DNA of 64,000 nt. Source: Pseudomonas marincola (GTDB lineage Bacteria; Pseudomonadota; Gammaproteobacteria; Pseudomonadales; Pseudomonadaceae). The notes under the pieces were generated by a model. The model ran no database searches. It was given only the letters and a program-made list of their open reading frames with translations, and was not told where the DNA came from. The stretch is from contig NZ_FPBC01000019.1 in NCBI RefSeq assembly GCF_900116605.1, forward strand, positions 1 through 64,000, written 5' to 3'. The position numbers and the translations under genes were made by a program. Shown in pieces: positions 1-9,228 of the stretch; position 1 is the first letter of the stretch; each line of letters starts with the position of its first letter.

Positions 1-240
1 CTCATTTACTGTCAAGCTGTTTTTCGAAGAATTTCTTCAATCTACTCAACCACTTGCGCTTCCGATCAAACCAGCTTCTCGTCAGCGGGAGGCGCATTCT
101 ACAGCGTTCAAAGCCGCTGTCAACACCTCGTTTTCTACCGCTTCCGATCACCGTGGCGATCACTCTAAAAGGCTTTAAAACCACCCTTCAGAGCCCGACG
201 CATTCTACACAGCTTTCGCTGTTTTGCAACCCCTCTTTTT
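1..240 (-). promoter_or_regulatory. Tandem rRNA-operon promoters (leader of a 16S gene beyond the left edge)
   Basis: Read on the minus strand, this stretch has promoter-like pairs in series. The first has TTGCAA (224-229) and TAGAAT (202-207) with a 16-bp spacer. The second has TTGACA (118-123) and TAGAAT (96-101), 16 bp apart, followed by a GC-rich GCGCCTCCC discriminator typical of stringently controlled promoters. A third TTGACA (10-15) has its -10 outside the window. Near-identical repeated promoters with GC-rich discriminators are characteristic of rrn operons, and in P. aeruginosa an rrn operon lies next to msrQ. That a 16S gene follows to the left is inference. No protein gene is credible in 1-331. 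Confidence 0.75.
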
Positions 241-331
241 AAGCTAACTTCTTGTTTTCTAAGAAGTTTTCCGAGAGGTCGACGCCGGAAGAGGTGCGCA
301 TTATAGGCACCTCAGTTTTGCCGTCAAGGGT

Positions 332-955
332 TTATTGCGGATTTATTGCAGTACCGGCTGATTTAGAGCGAATGAGCGGTAAACGCCTGGCTACCGCCGG
401 AATACGCAGAACCATCAGGAACACACCGATCAAGGCATACAGGCTCCACTCTTTGAGATCTGCGCGCACAACCCACAGCATGTGCAGCAAGCCCAGCGCG
501 AGGATGCCATATACCACGCGATGCAACTTCTTCCAACGCTTGCCTAAACGGCGCTGGCTGAAACGGTTAGAGGTAATCGCCAACACCAGCAAGCCGAGAA
601 AGCCCAGCGCCCCCACTATTATGTATGGACGCTTGCTTAACTCTACCCCGAACTGCGCCCAGTCCAGCCCCAGAATGAACACGCTATACGCAGTGAGATG
701 CAGCACCCCATAAGCAAAGCACCACAGCCCTAGTTGTCGGCGCACTGCAATCCAACCCGGCCAGCCTGTCAGCTTCTGCAGCGGCGTCATCGCCAGGGTG
801 ATAAACAACAGAATCAAAACGCCCAAGCCCAGACGATCAACCAAGGTCTTGCCCGGATCCGGGCCGAGCGCAAACAACCAGGCCTGATAGAACCAATACA
901 GCGGCACAGCTGCAATGACGACAAACACCAGAAAACGCCAAAGCGGATAACGCAT
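332..955 (-). CDS. msrQ: MsrQ, heme b membrane subunit of periplasmic methionine sulfoxide reductase
   Basis: 207 residues with about six hydrophobic helices and the ferric-reductase-like transmembrane fold. His86, His145 and His158 lie in or beside helices and are candidate heme ligands. Known role: MsrQ passes electrons from the inner-membrane quinone/flavin pool to MsrP for repair of oxidised methionine in periplasmic proteins. The ATG overlaps the msrP stop by one base (TGATG), so the two are translationally coupled. Length and neighbour are those expected for the family (formerly YedZ). Confidence 0.95.
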   Translation of the reverse strand: MRYPLWRFLVFVVIAAVPLYWFYQAWLFALGPDPGKTLVDRLGLGVLILLFITLAMTPLQKLTGWPGWIAVRRQLGLWCFAYGVLHLTAYSVFILGLDWAQFGVELSKRPYIIVGALGFLGLLVLAITSNRFSQRRLGKRWKKLHRVVYGILALGLLHMLWVVRADLKEWSLYALIGVFLMVLRIPAVARRLPLIRSKSAGTAINPQ

Positions 956-1968
956 CAGTAATTAACTCGCAGGTCCATGCCTCTGTAGAGAGAGGCAACT
1001 TCATCGCCATAACCATTGAACATCAGGGTATCGCGAACATTCGGGCTAAACAGACCACTTGGCAAACGCCGTTCACGCGCTTGCGTCCAACGCGGATGGT
1101 CGACGCTCGGATTAACGTTGGCGTAAAAACCATATTCATCGGCGGCCAGCGATTGCCAGGTGGTTTTCGGCTGCTCTTCAACCAGGCTGATGCGCACAAT
1201 CGACTTGATGCTTTTAAAGCCATACTTCCAGGGCACGACCAACCGTAATGGTGCGCCATTCTGATTGGGCAGCGTGCGCCCATACATACCGACCGCCAGA
1301 ATCGCTAACGGACTCATCGCCTCATCAATACGCAGCCCTTCCACATAAGGCCAGTCGATAAGCCCGAAGCTGGATTTTTGCCCCGGCAGATTCTCGCGGT
1401 CGACCAGCGTCTCGAACCGGACGAACTTGCCTTTGCTGGTTGGCGCGACTTGTTTGAGCAACGCTGACAGCGGAATCCCCAGCCACGGCACCACCATCGA
1501 CCACGCCTCTACGCAGCGCAACCGGTAAATGCGCTCTTCAAGTTGATGAGGTTGTATGAAGTCTTCGAGGGTATAACGACCGGGATTAGCCACTTCGCCA
1601 TCGACCACAACGGTCCAGGGCTCGGTCTTTAGTGCAGCCGCATTGGCCTTTGGGTCGCCTTTATTGGCGCCAAGCTCATAGAAGTTGTTGTACTGGGTCG
1701 CGTCGACATAAGGCGTGATGGTTTCGCCCTTGGCTACAACATCCTGCCATTGCGTGCTTGAAAGCTTGTTCTGAAACCAGGCCGGCGCCTTTGCAGGCTC
1801 GACCCCAGCGTAACGGACTGCATCTTCGGCACGCGCCAACACAGGCATAGCTGTAGCCGCCAGCCCGAGCATTGAGCTGCCAACAAACTTGCGCCGCGAT
1901 AAGTAAATTGACTCGGGGGTGACGTCTGACTCTTTGCAAGCAGACGCAGGGGGAAGCTTGATCAGCAT
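955..1968 (-). CDS. msrP: MsrP, periplasmic molybdopterin-dependent methionine sulfoxide reductase
   Basis: 337 residues. A twin-arginine signal (SRRKF near residue 24, then a hydrophobic stretch to ARA at 45-47) sends the folded molybdoenzyme to the periplasm. The molybdopterin-domain Cys is Cys152 in RLRCVEAWS. The enzyme reduces protein-bound methionine sulfoxide without stereospecificity, using electrons from MsrQ. The chosen start has GGAG a few bases upstream. msrP is first and msrQ second in a two-gene operon. Formerly YedY. Confidence 0.96.
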   Translation of the reverse strand: MLIKLPPASACKESDVTPESIYLSRRKFVGSSMLGLAATAMPVLARAEDAVRYAGVEPAKAPAWFQNKLSSTQWQDVVAKGETITPYVDATQYNNFYELGANKGDPKANAAALKTEPWTVVVDGEVANPGRYTLEDFIQPHQLEERIYRLRCVEAWSMVVPWLGIPLSALLKQVAPTSKGKFVRFETLVDRENLPGQKSSFGLIDWPYVEGLRIDEAMSPLAILAVGMYGRTLPNQNGAPLRLVVPWKYGFKSIKSIVRISLVEEQPKTTWQSLAADEYGFYANVNPSVDHPRWTQARERRLPSGLFSPNVRDTLMFNGYGDEVASLYRGMDLRVNY

Positions 1969-2028
1969 GATGACTCCGCAGCTACCAGTAGTAAGACGAG
2001 TAGACCGCGGAGCCTGACAGAAATTACA

Positions 2029-2844
2029 TCACTTGGCTGTTTTGCGGCGACGCAATTGCAACAAATATTGCACCGGACCAGAGAACGCATAGGCCAGGAA
2101 GATAATCAGCAAGATCCGCGGTGGGTCGCTGAAAACTACCGCGAACACCAGCACCACAGCAAGGATCGCCACAAACGGCACACGCCCCTTGAGGTCGAGA
2201 TCTTTGAAGCTGTGATATTTGATGTTACTGACCATCAACATGCCAGCGGCCGCTACCAGTACAGCCAGCACAAAGGCCATGTTCGAGCCTTCAATACCGA
2301 AGTCACTGAATGCCCACACCGTTCCCGCCACCACACCGGCTGCTGCCGGGCTGGCCAGACCGATGAAGTAGCGCTTATCGACGCTGCCGATTTGAGTGTT
2401 GAAGCGTGCCAGGCGCAATGCAGCACCGGCGACATAGATGAATGCAACCATCCAGCCGACCTTACCCAAGCTGCCCAACGCCCACTCGAACGCGATGATT
2501 GCCGGTGCCACGCCGAACGCGACCATGTCGGACAGCGAATCGTATTCAGCACCAAAGGCGCTTTGCGTATTGGTCAGACGCGCGACACGCCCATCCAGAC
2601 TGTCGAGCACCATGGCGACGAAAATAGTCGCCGCTGCCACATAGAAGTTGCCGTTGATTGCATTGATGATGGCGTAGAAACCGGCAAACAGGTTGGCGGT
2701 GGTGAAGAGGTTCGGCAAAAGATAGATGCCGCGGTGACGGACCTTGCGGCCCTCAGCATCGTGCCCTTCTTCAATGTGCTCATCGATTGGCAGCAGACTT
2801 TCCTCTTCAGGAGTAGGGCCTTGCTCTTCGGGACGCTCGTTCAT
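2029..2844 (-). CDS. pssA: CDP-diacylglycerol-serine O-phosphatidyltransferase (phosphatidylserine synthase)
   Basis: 271 residues from the chosen start (MNERPEEQ). An in-frame ATG eleven codons upstream exists, but the internal one has AAGGTG at good spacing and matches the N-terminus I recall for Pseudomonas orthologues. The CDP-alcohol phosphatidyltransferase signature is complete: Asp81, Asp84-Gly85, Ala88-Arg89, Gly98, Asp102, Asp106. A hydrophilic acidic N-terminus precedes several membrane helices. It makes phosphatidylserine from CDP-diacylglycerol and serine, the first step to phosphatidylethanolamine. It lies between ilvC and msrPQ, all on the minus strand. Confidence 0.93.
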   Translation of the reverse strand: MNERPEEQGPTPEEESLLPIDEHIEEGHDAEGRKVRHRGIYLLPNLFTTANLFAGFYAIINAINGNFYVAAATIFVAMVLDSLDGRVARLTNTQSAFGAEYDSLSDMVAFGVAPAIIAFEWALGSLGKVGWMVAFIYVAGAALRLARFNTQIGSVDKRYFIGLASPAAAGVVAGTVWAFSDFGIEGSNMAFVLAVLVAAAGMLMVSNIKYHSFKDLDLKGRVPFVAILAVVLVFAVVFSDPPRILLIIFLAYAFSGPVQYLLQLRRRKTAK

Positions 2845-2947
2845 GAACTGCACCTTGCAACGGATTAAGATATTCATTTGGCCTTATCTGAAACAGCCAG
2901 ACAACGCTTAAAGATCAGGCTTTATACCAGAAGTAGGCTACAGAACG

Positions 2948-2975
2948 AAAAAACGCGGCCATTGGCCGCGTTTTT
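2948..2975. terminator. Rho-independent terminator of ilvC, usable in both directions
   Basis: Perfect hairpin AACGCGGCC-attg-type core with an A-run on one side and T-run on the other (AAAAACGCGGCC / GGCCGCGTTTTT). It lies 17 bp beyond the ilvC stop and upstream of pssA. Confidence 0.85.
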
Positions 2976-2992
2976 CGCTGTCGCAAAAAGCC

Positions 2993-4066
<1,074 letters not shown>

Positions 4067-4096
4067 CTATGCGACCTCCCCCCATTGCGTAAAATG

Positions 4097-4126
4097 ATAT
4101 ATTTGCAACACAACATGCCGATATAT
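4097..4126. promoter_or_regulatory. Candidate IlvY operator between ilvC and ilvY
   Basis: Imperfect dyad: ATATATTTGC at 4097-4106 and GCCGATATAT at 4117-4126 (8 of 10 arm positions pair), separated by 10 bp. It ends 9 bp before the ilvY ATG. A dyad of this size in the divergent spacer is what a LysR-family regulator would use. The assignment is inference. Confidence 0.4.
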
Positions 4127-4135
4127 GAAATACAC

Positions 4136-5017
4136 ATGAACAGCCATTCGCTTATTCTTTTCCTCTCCCTTGCGGACAACCTGCACTTCGGCAAAACCAG
4201 CCGCGAGCATCATGTCAGCCCGTCTGCTCTCAGCCGCAGTATCAAGCAGCTTGAGGACGAACTCGGCACTCAGTTGTTTCTCCGGGATAACCGCTCCGTC
4301 CGACTCACCCGCGAGGGCCAGCAGTTTCGCGAATACGCCACAGAGGTGATAAGCGGCTGGCAGACCATGCGCCAGTCGTTCAAGCAGGATCAATTGATTC
4401 TGCAAGGTGAGCTTTCACTGTATTGCTCGGTCACGGCCAGCTACAGCTTTCTCTACGATATTTTGAGCAGCTTTCGCCAGGAATACCCGCGCATCGAAAT
4501 GAAGCTGCACACCGGGGACGCGGCGAAAGCGGTTGAGCGTATCCAGGAAGGGCTTGAGGACATTGCCATCGGAGCGCGCCCAGACAGCCTGCCAACCGGC
4601 GTGGCCTTTCAGCCAATTGCCCGCTCGGCGCTGCGCTTCATTGGCCCGCAATCGCCGCAGCTTTTAACTGAGGAGCAAGTTAAGCACCCGAGCGCAGCCA
4701 GTTGGCGTGATGTGCCGATGATTCTCTCGGAAGAAGGGCTGGCGCGAACACGAACCGATCGCTGGCTCAAAAATCACAGCATCAAGCCCCGGATATACGC
4801 TCAGGTCAGCGGTAACGAGGCCATCGTCAGCATGGTCAGCCTGGGCTTTGGCATTGGTGTGGTCCCGCAAATTGTGCTCGACAACAGTCCGCTTAGCGCA
4901 CGCATCCGCACCTACGATATTCAGCCGCCCCTCACCGCTTACGACATCGGCCTGTTTGCCCTTGAAAAACATCTGAAAGAACCGCTGATCAACGCGTTCT
5001 GGAATCGCCAGCATTAA
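4136..5017 (+). CDS. ilvY: IlvY, LysR-family activator of ilvC
   Basis: 293 residues. The N-terminal winged helix-turn-helix (about 1-60) has the HVSPSALSRSIKQLE recognition region and LFLRDNR wing, followed by a LysR substrate-binding domain (about 90-290). Characteristic IlvY matches include GELSLYCSVTASYS, HTGDAA and EAIVSMVSLGFGIGVVP, close to E. coli IlvY as I recall it. The frame is open far upstream antisense to ilvC, so the start was placed at MNSHS, where homology begins. IlvY senses acetolactate/acetohydroxybutyrate and activates the divergent ilvC. Confidence 0.92.
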   Translation: MNSHSLILFLSLADNLHFGKTSREHHVSPSALSRSIKQLEDELGTQLFLRDNRSVRLTREGQQFREYATEVISGWQTMRQSFKQDQLILQGELSLYCSVTASYSFLYDILSSFRQEYPRIEMKLHTGDAAKAVERIQEGLEDIAIGARPDSLPTGVAFQPIARSALRFIGPQSPQLLTEEQVKHPSAASWRDVPMILSEEGLARTRTDRWLKNHSIKPRIYAQVSGNEAIVSMVSLGFGIGVVPQIVLDNSPLSARIRTYDIQPPLTAYDIGLFALEKHLKEPLINAFWNRQH

Positions 5018-5025
5018 ATGACAGG

Positions 5026-5060
5026 CAAAAAAAACCCCGCAAAATTTGCGGGGCTTCTTT
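5026..5060. terminator. Bidirectional terminator shared by ilvY and ilvH
   Basis: A 9-bp stem CCCCGCAAA / TTTGCGGGG (5035-5053) is flanked by an A-run on the left and TTCTTT on the right. It sits between the convergent ends of ilvY (+) and ilvIH (-). Confidence 0.85.
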
Positions 5061-5072
5061 AGTGCAGAACAA

Positions 5073-5564
5073 TCAGATGCTCAGAACCTTGTCGCCACGG
5101 GCGATACCGGTAACACCGCTGCGCACGGTTTCCAGAATCGAGGCGGTGCCTACGGCCTGAATGAAGCTGTCCAGCTTATCGCTCGTGCCGGCCAACTGAA
5201 TGGTGTAGACACTGCTGGTTACGTCGACGATCTGCCCACGGAAGATATCCGTGGTGCGTTTGACTTCGGCGCGCTGAGCACCGGTAGCCTTGACCTTGAC
5301 CAGCATCAGTTCACGCTCGATGTGAGCGCTCTCTGAAAGATTAACCAGCTTGACCACCTCAACCAGCTTGTTGAGGTTTTTGGTGATCTGCTCGATCACC
5401 TCATCATGACCAACCGTGGTCAACGTCAGACGCGACAGAGTCGGGTCTTCAGTCGGCGCCACAGTCAGGCTTTCGATGTTGTAGTTACGCTGCGAGAACA
5501 GGCCAACCACACGGGACAAAGCGCCCGGTTCGTTTTCCAGTAACAGGGAAATAATGTGTCGCAT
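5073..5564 (-). CDS. ilvH: Acetolactate synthase small (regulatory) subunit
   Basis: 163 residues from MRHIISLLLENEPGALSRV. An ACT domain (about 4-78) containing the NEPGALSRV loop binds valine for feedback inhibition, and a C-terminal ALS small-subunit domain follows. The ATG lies 2 bp after the ilvI stop. A start 10 codons further upstream would overlap ilvI and lacks family support. Partner of IlvI in the first common step of isoleucine/valine synthesis. Confidence 0.96.
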   Translation of the reverse strand: MRHIISLLLENEPGALSRVVGLFSQRNYNIESLTVAPTEDPTLSRLTLTTVGHDEVIEQITKNLNKLVEVVKLVNLSESAHIERELMLVKVKATGAQRAEVKRTTDIFRGQIVDVTSSVYTIQLAGTSDKLDSFIQAVGTASILETVRSGVTGIARGDKVLSI

Positions 5565-5566
5565 GA

Positions 5567-7291
5567 TTAGGTCCGCTCCGTCTTGCTCAGCCACATGTCG
5601 CGCATTGCACCGTCTTTGATTTGCATCGGATAGACGTGCTCACTGGTGTCGACCTGAATGTCGAGGAATACCAGGCGATCTTTCATGGCGAACGCCTTTT
5701 CCATCATCGGCTTCAGATCTTTCAGATCAGTGATGCGCATGCCGACATGGCCATAAGCCTCTGCCAGCTTGACGAAGTCAGGCAACGACTCCATGTAGGA
5801 GTGCGAGTGACGGCTGTTGTAATTCATGTCCTGCCACTGACGCACCATGCCCAGCGCGCCGTTGTTCAGGTTGACGATTTTCACCGGCAAACCGTACTGC
5901 AAGCAGGTCGACAGCTCCTGTATGTTCATCTGGATGCTGCCCTCACCCGTTACACAGGCGACGTCATCATCCGGGAAGCTCAGCTTAACGCCCATGGCCG
6001 CGGGGAAACCGAAGCCCATGGTGCCCAGACCGCCAGAGTTGATCCAGCGATTAGGCTTGTTGAAGCGATAGTACTGAGCCGCGAACATCTGATGCTGACC
6101 TACGTCGGAGGTCACAAATGCATCGCCGTGCGTTACTTCGCTGAGCGTCTCGATAACGGTTTGAGGCTTGATGATGCTGCCATCGCCCTTTTCGTAAGGG
6201 AACATGCCACGGCTGCCGCGCCACTCTTCGATCTGCTTCCACCAGCTGGCCAGCGCCTCTTTGCTCGGGGTTTCACCGATTTCCTTGAGGATCGCGACCA
6301 TTTCGGTCAGCACGCTTTCAACCGGACCAACAATTGGCACGTCGGCCTTGATGGTCTTGGAGATAGACGCCGGATCGATGTCGACGTGGATGATTTTTGC
6401 GTTCGGGCAGAACTTGGCCGCGCCGTTGATAACACGGTCATCAAAGCGTGCGCCAACCGCGAAGATCACGTCCGCGTGATGCATTGCCAGGTTAGCGGTG
6501 TAGCTGCCGTGCATACCGAGCATGCCAAGGAACTGGCGATCGGTACCTGGGTAGCCGCCCAAACCCATCAGGGTATTGGTGACCGGCGTGTTGAGCATTT
6601 GCGCCAGCTCGGTGAGCGGAGCGGATGCGCCGCCCATGATCACGCCGCCGCCGCTGTAGATGACCGGGCGTTTTGCCGCGATGAGCATCTCAGCCGCTTT
6701 GCGAATCTGCCCGGAGTGACCGCGCAGTGCCGGGCTGTACGAACGCAGCTTGGCTTTCTTCGGATAAACGTACTCGAACTTCTCAGCCGGGTTGGTCATA
6801 TCTTTCGGGATATCGACAACCACTGGGCCAGGACGACCGGACTCAGCTAAGTAGAAGGCTTTTTTCATCACTTCCGGAATTTCCGAGGCGTGCTTGATCA
6901 TGAAGCTGTGCTTCACGATTGGCCGCGAAATACCGATCATGTCGGTTTCCTGGAACGCGTCGGTGCCGACCATGTTGCTAGGAACCTGACCCGACAGAAC
7001 CACCATCGGAATGGAGTCCATGTAGGCCGTAGCAATACCGGTAATGGCGTTGGTTGCACCCGGGCCGGAAGTCACCAGCACTACGCCGGCTTTACCGGTC
7101 GCACGTGCATAGCCATCAGCCATGTGGGTAGCCGCCTGCTCATGGCGAACCAGAATATGGTTCACTTCAGGTTCTTTGAACAGGGCATCATAAATGTGCA
7201 GTAAGGCACCGCCTGGGTACCCATAGATGTTCTTAACGCCTTCGTCACGCAAAAAGCGGACGACCATTTCAGCGCCGGATAAAAGCTCCAC
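5567..7291 (-). CDS. ilvI: Acetolactate synthase large (catalytic) subunit
   Basis: 574 residues from a GTG (VELLSGAEM) preceded by AGAGGTG at 7-bp spacing. An upstream ATG would give 585 residues, with an extra N-terminus not seen in homologues I recall. The thiamine-diphosphate activating Glu is Glu51 in [10 protein letters not shown]. The C-terminal TPP-binding motif reads [14 protein letters not shown], ending in NLNNGALG. It condenses two pyruvates, or pyruvate with 2-oxobutyrate. First gene of the ilvIH operon. The 407-bp upstream gap is long enough for leader-based control. Confidence 0.96.
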   Translation of the reverse strand: MELLSGAEMVVRFLRDEGVKNIYGYPGGALLHIYDALFKEPEVNHILVRHEQAATHMADGYARATGKAGVVLVTSGPGATNAITGIATAYMDSIPMVVLSGQVPSNMVGTDAFQETDMIGISRPIVKHSFMIKHASEIPEVMKKAFYLAESGRPGPVVVDIPKDMTNPAEKFEYVYPKKAKLRSYSPALRGHSGQIRKAAEMLIAAKRPVIYSGGGVIMGGASAPLTELAQMLNTPVTNTLMGLGGYPGTDRQFLGMLGMHGSYTANLAMHHADVIFAVGARFDDRVINGAAKFCPNAKIIHVDIDPASISKTIKADVPIVGPVESVLTEMVAILKEIGETPSKEALASWWKQIEEWRGSRGMFPYEKGDGSIIKPQTVIETLSEVTHGDAFVTSDVGQHQMFAAQYYRFNKPNRWINSGGLGTMGFGFPAAMGVKLSFPDDDVACVTGEGSIQMNIQELSTCLQYGLPVKIVNLNNGALGMVRQWQDMNYNSRHSHSYMESLPDFVKLAEAYGHVGMRITDLKDLKPMMEKAFAMKDRLVFLDIQVDTSEHVYPMQIKDGAMRDMWLSKTERT

Positions 7292-7698
7292 GTTGTTCAC
7301 CTCTAAAACGCCAGAAACCGCCAAGGAAGAAGGCGGTTTGAAATAGGTTTACTGCCAAGCAGAGCATGAGCGACGGTGGTCGCCGACTACGTCAGCTACT
7401 ACTGAGCAAGTATTGGGAACGCCCCAAAGTGTTGCGGGGTTTTCCCACCCAGCGCGAGGTAACGCGTTGCGGGTGTAACAAGTCGGCGCGGGTGTGCACC
7501 TCATCTCTACTGAGCTAAAGCCTGCTTGCGGCGGACTCCACTACAGCGAGCGTGGGATTGTTCGGGATTAGAGCGCTGCAAGTCAAGTAATCCGTGACAG
7601 AATATACAAACTTCTGTTGTGACATAGCGCAGCATGGGCAACTACAGATTACGGTTATAGTTATTCCAAGCTCTGACAGTTCGAATTAAGGATTCAAC
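7292..7698. promoter_or_regulatory. Long ilvIH leader / divergent promoter region
   Basis: 407 bp with no established gene, between divergent ilvI and the DUF4124 gene. On the minus strand a 51-codon ORF (7504-7349) contains a Val-rich patch (Val-Val-Ala-Asp-Val-Val at residues 35-40), but its start has no convincing ribosome binding site. A nested hairpin at 7415-7446 (GGGAA...TTCCC around CCCC...GGGG) lies inside that ORF. I see no unambiguous -35/-10 pair for ilvI. Attenuation is only a possibility. Confidence 0.35.
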
Positions 7699-8142
7699 AT
7701 GCGCCACGTATTTTTAACCAGCACCCTGCTGCTCATCATGAGCACTTCGGCGATGGCCAGCCAAGTTTACAAGTGGGTCGATGCGCAGGGTATGACGCAT
7801 TTCGGGGCGCAACCGCCAGCCGGGCAGCAGGCGACGACAATCGACACCAACACCCCGACCAGCGCGCCGGTGCAAGCACTAGAAAAGCCAGAGGTGCCGA
7901 CGTTCGACAGCATCGCCAACCCGGAACAGGCCGAGATCGACAAGAAGGTCAAAGCTGAAGTGGCCGCCAAGGCCGCCGAGCGCAAGCAGTACTGCACCGA
8001 AGTGCGTACCAGCCTGGCTCAACTCGAGAACAACCCACGCCTGCGGGCTGAGATCGACGGGGAAGTACGCCGTTTGGGCGAAGATGAGCGCCAGCAGCGT
8101 ATCGCCGAGGCCAAGAAGGCCATCAGCGAAAACTGCAATTAA
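7699..8142 (+). CDS. Secreted DUF4124-domain protein
   Basis: 147 residues; RBS AAGGA six bases before the ATG. A cleavable signal peptide (about 1-20, ending SAMA) is followed by the DUF4124 motif QVYKWVDAQGMTHFGAQPP. A low-complexity Pro/Thr linker comes next, then a charged helical, probably coiled-coil segment (about 75-147). DUF4124 proteins are common small periplasmic proteins of unknown function in Pseudomonas. The two late cysteines could form a disulfide. Transcribed alone, divergent from ilvIH. Confidence 0.85.
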   Translation: MRHVFLTSTLLLIMSTSAMASQVYKWVDAQGMTHFGAQPPAGQQATTIDTNTPTSAPVQALEKPEVPTFDSIANPEQAEIDKKVKAEVAAKAAERKQYCTEVRTSLAQLENNPRLRAEIDGEVRRLGEDERQQRIAEAKKAISENCN

Positions 8143-8154
8143 GCGGACTCAGGG

Positions 8155-8484
8155 TTAGTTGGCGTCGCTGATCAGTTGATCAAACTCGCCGAGCAACTTG
8201 AGAAGACCACGGGTTTGCGGATTGCTTTCTCCGTAAACCTGTTCAGCCATCGGCTGAATTCCTGACGCGCCGGGCAAAGCGGCGCCTGCCTCGATAATCA
8301 TCTTCATGCGCGGCACGAATATCCACTGCAGCCATTGCTCGAATGGCATGCTGTCGACGCAAAACGGCGTAACACTGGCCATGGCCTCAGCGCTGGGCGG
8401 CTCGACCGACCAGAGCTGCTGGACCCGCATTTCGCGCTCAATGAGCAACAAGCACTCGGCAACCTCGGCTATTTGCACGGCCAT
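8155..8484 (-). CDS. YqcC-family small protein
   Basis: 109 residues, predicted mostly helical, soluble, without a signal peptide. The pattern CVDSMPFEQWLQWIFVPRM followed by a GIQPMAEQVY region fits the YqcC/DUF446 family, whose role is not established. Its ATG overlaps the stop of the upstream lipoprotein gene by one base (TGATG), making it last in the mrcB-lpoP-yqcC operon. This context suggests co-expression with cell-wall synthesis, not a proven function. Confidence 0.82.
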   Translation of the reverse strand: MAVQIAEVAECLLLIEREMRVQQLWSVEPPSAEAMASVTPFCVDSMPFEQWLQWIFVPRMKMIIEAGAALPGASGIQPMAEQVYGESNPQTRGLLKLLGEFDQLISDAN

Positions 8485-9212
8485 CAGAGATTAACCTTGG
8501 CCCGCTCACGTGCCTGCGCTGCACCTGCCGCATCGCCCTGCATCTGCCGGGACTGCGCGATCAAATCCCACAAACTGGCCTGCAACGCCGGACGCCCACT
8601 GGCGTAGCTGAGGCCTCGACGGGCAAATTGCTCAGCCTGCGCAGCGTCACCCTGAGCCAGACGCACCTGAGCCAGGTTGTATAGAACCTGCGGCTCACGC
8701 GGAGCAATGCGCTGGGCACGCTCAAGGCTCGAAGCCGCGCCGTTCAAGTCACCGCCTGCCTGCTGCTGTTGAGCAGTGGTCAGCAGCGCCAGAACCGGGC
8801 CATCAAGCTGTTCGTCTGCAGCCAGGCCACCTGCGCTCTGCGTCGAGCTGCTGATGCTTGGCGCACTGCTGGTCGACGGCGTGTTATCGCCCTGAGTCGA
8901 GTTCATCTGAATCGGCTCGGATTGTATTGGCTGGCTGCTGATCGGCGCGGATGAGGTATCCAGCGGCATTGAGCCGCCCACGCCGCCCGGCACCATGACC
9001 ACCACGCCAGAATCTTCAGGGATCGCCTGAGCCTGAGCTTGCGCCTGAGAACCTTGCTGGCCATTGGAGGAGCCATAGACCTTGACGTTGTCCATCCGGT
9101 TAGCTGACGCCGAAGTACCGGAATCAACCACCGGGATCGACCCGCGCGGTACGCTGGAGCAACCCGCCAAAACCAGGGACGCTGTAAAAGCCGGTATCAA
9201 CCACTTAGTCAC
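8484..9212 (-). CDS. lpoP: LpoP-type outer-membrane lipoprotein with TPR domain, activator of PBP1B
   Basis: 242 residues. A lipoprotein signal ends in the lipobox LAGC with Cys18 as the lipidated residue. A long Ser/Gln-rich, probably disordered linker (about 25-130) follows, then a C-terminal TPR domain (about 150-242; PQVLYNLAQVRLAQGD). In P. aeruginosa a TPR lipoprotein encoded next to ponB/mrcB, LpoP, activates PBP1B from the outer membrane; the linker would span the periplasm. The gene lies 16 bp downstream of mrcB on the same strand. Assignment rests on architecture plus position. Confidence 0.82.
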   Translation of the reverse strand: MTKWLIPAFTASLVLAGCSSVPRGSIPVVDSGTSASANRMDNVKVYGSSNGQQGSQAQAQAQAIPEDSGVVVMVPGGVGGSMPLDTSSAPISSQPIQSEPIQMNSTQGDNTPSTSSAPSISSSTQSAGGLAADEQLDGPVLALLTTAQQQQAGGDLNGAASSLERAQRIAPREPQVLYNLAQVRLAQGDAAQAEQFARRGLSYASGRPALQASLWDLIAQSRQMQGDAAGAAQARERAKVNL

Positions 9213-9228
9213 ATCAAACCCTCTTTAA

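Noticed and set aside
5621-6850. 409-codon plus-strand frame
   Set aside because: Antisense to the well-supported ilvI; composition typical of a shadow frame.
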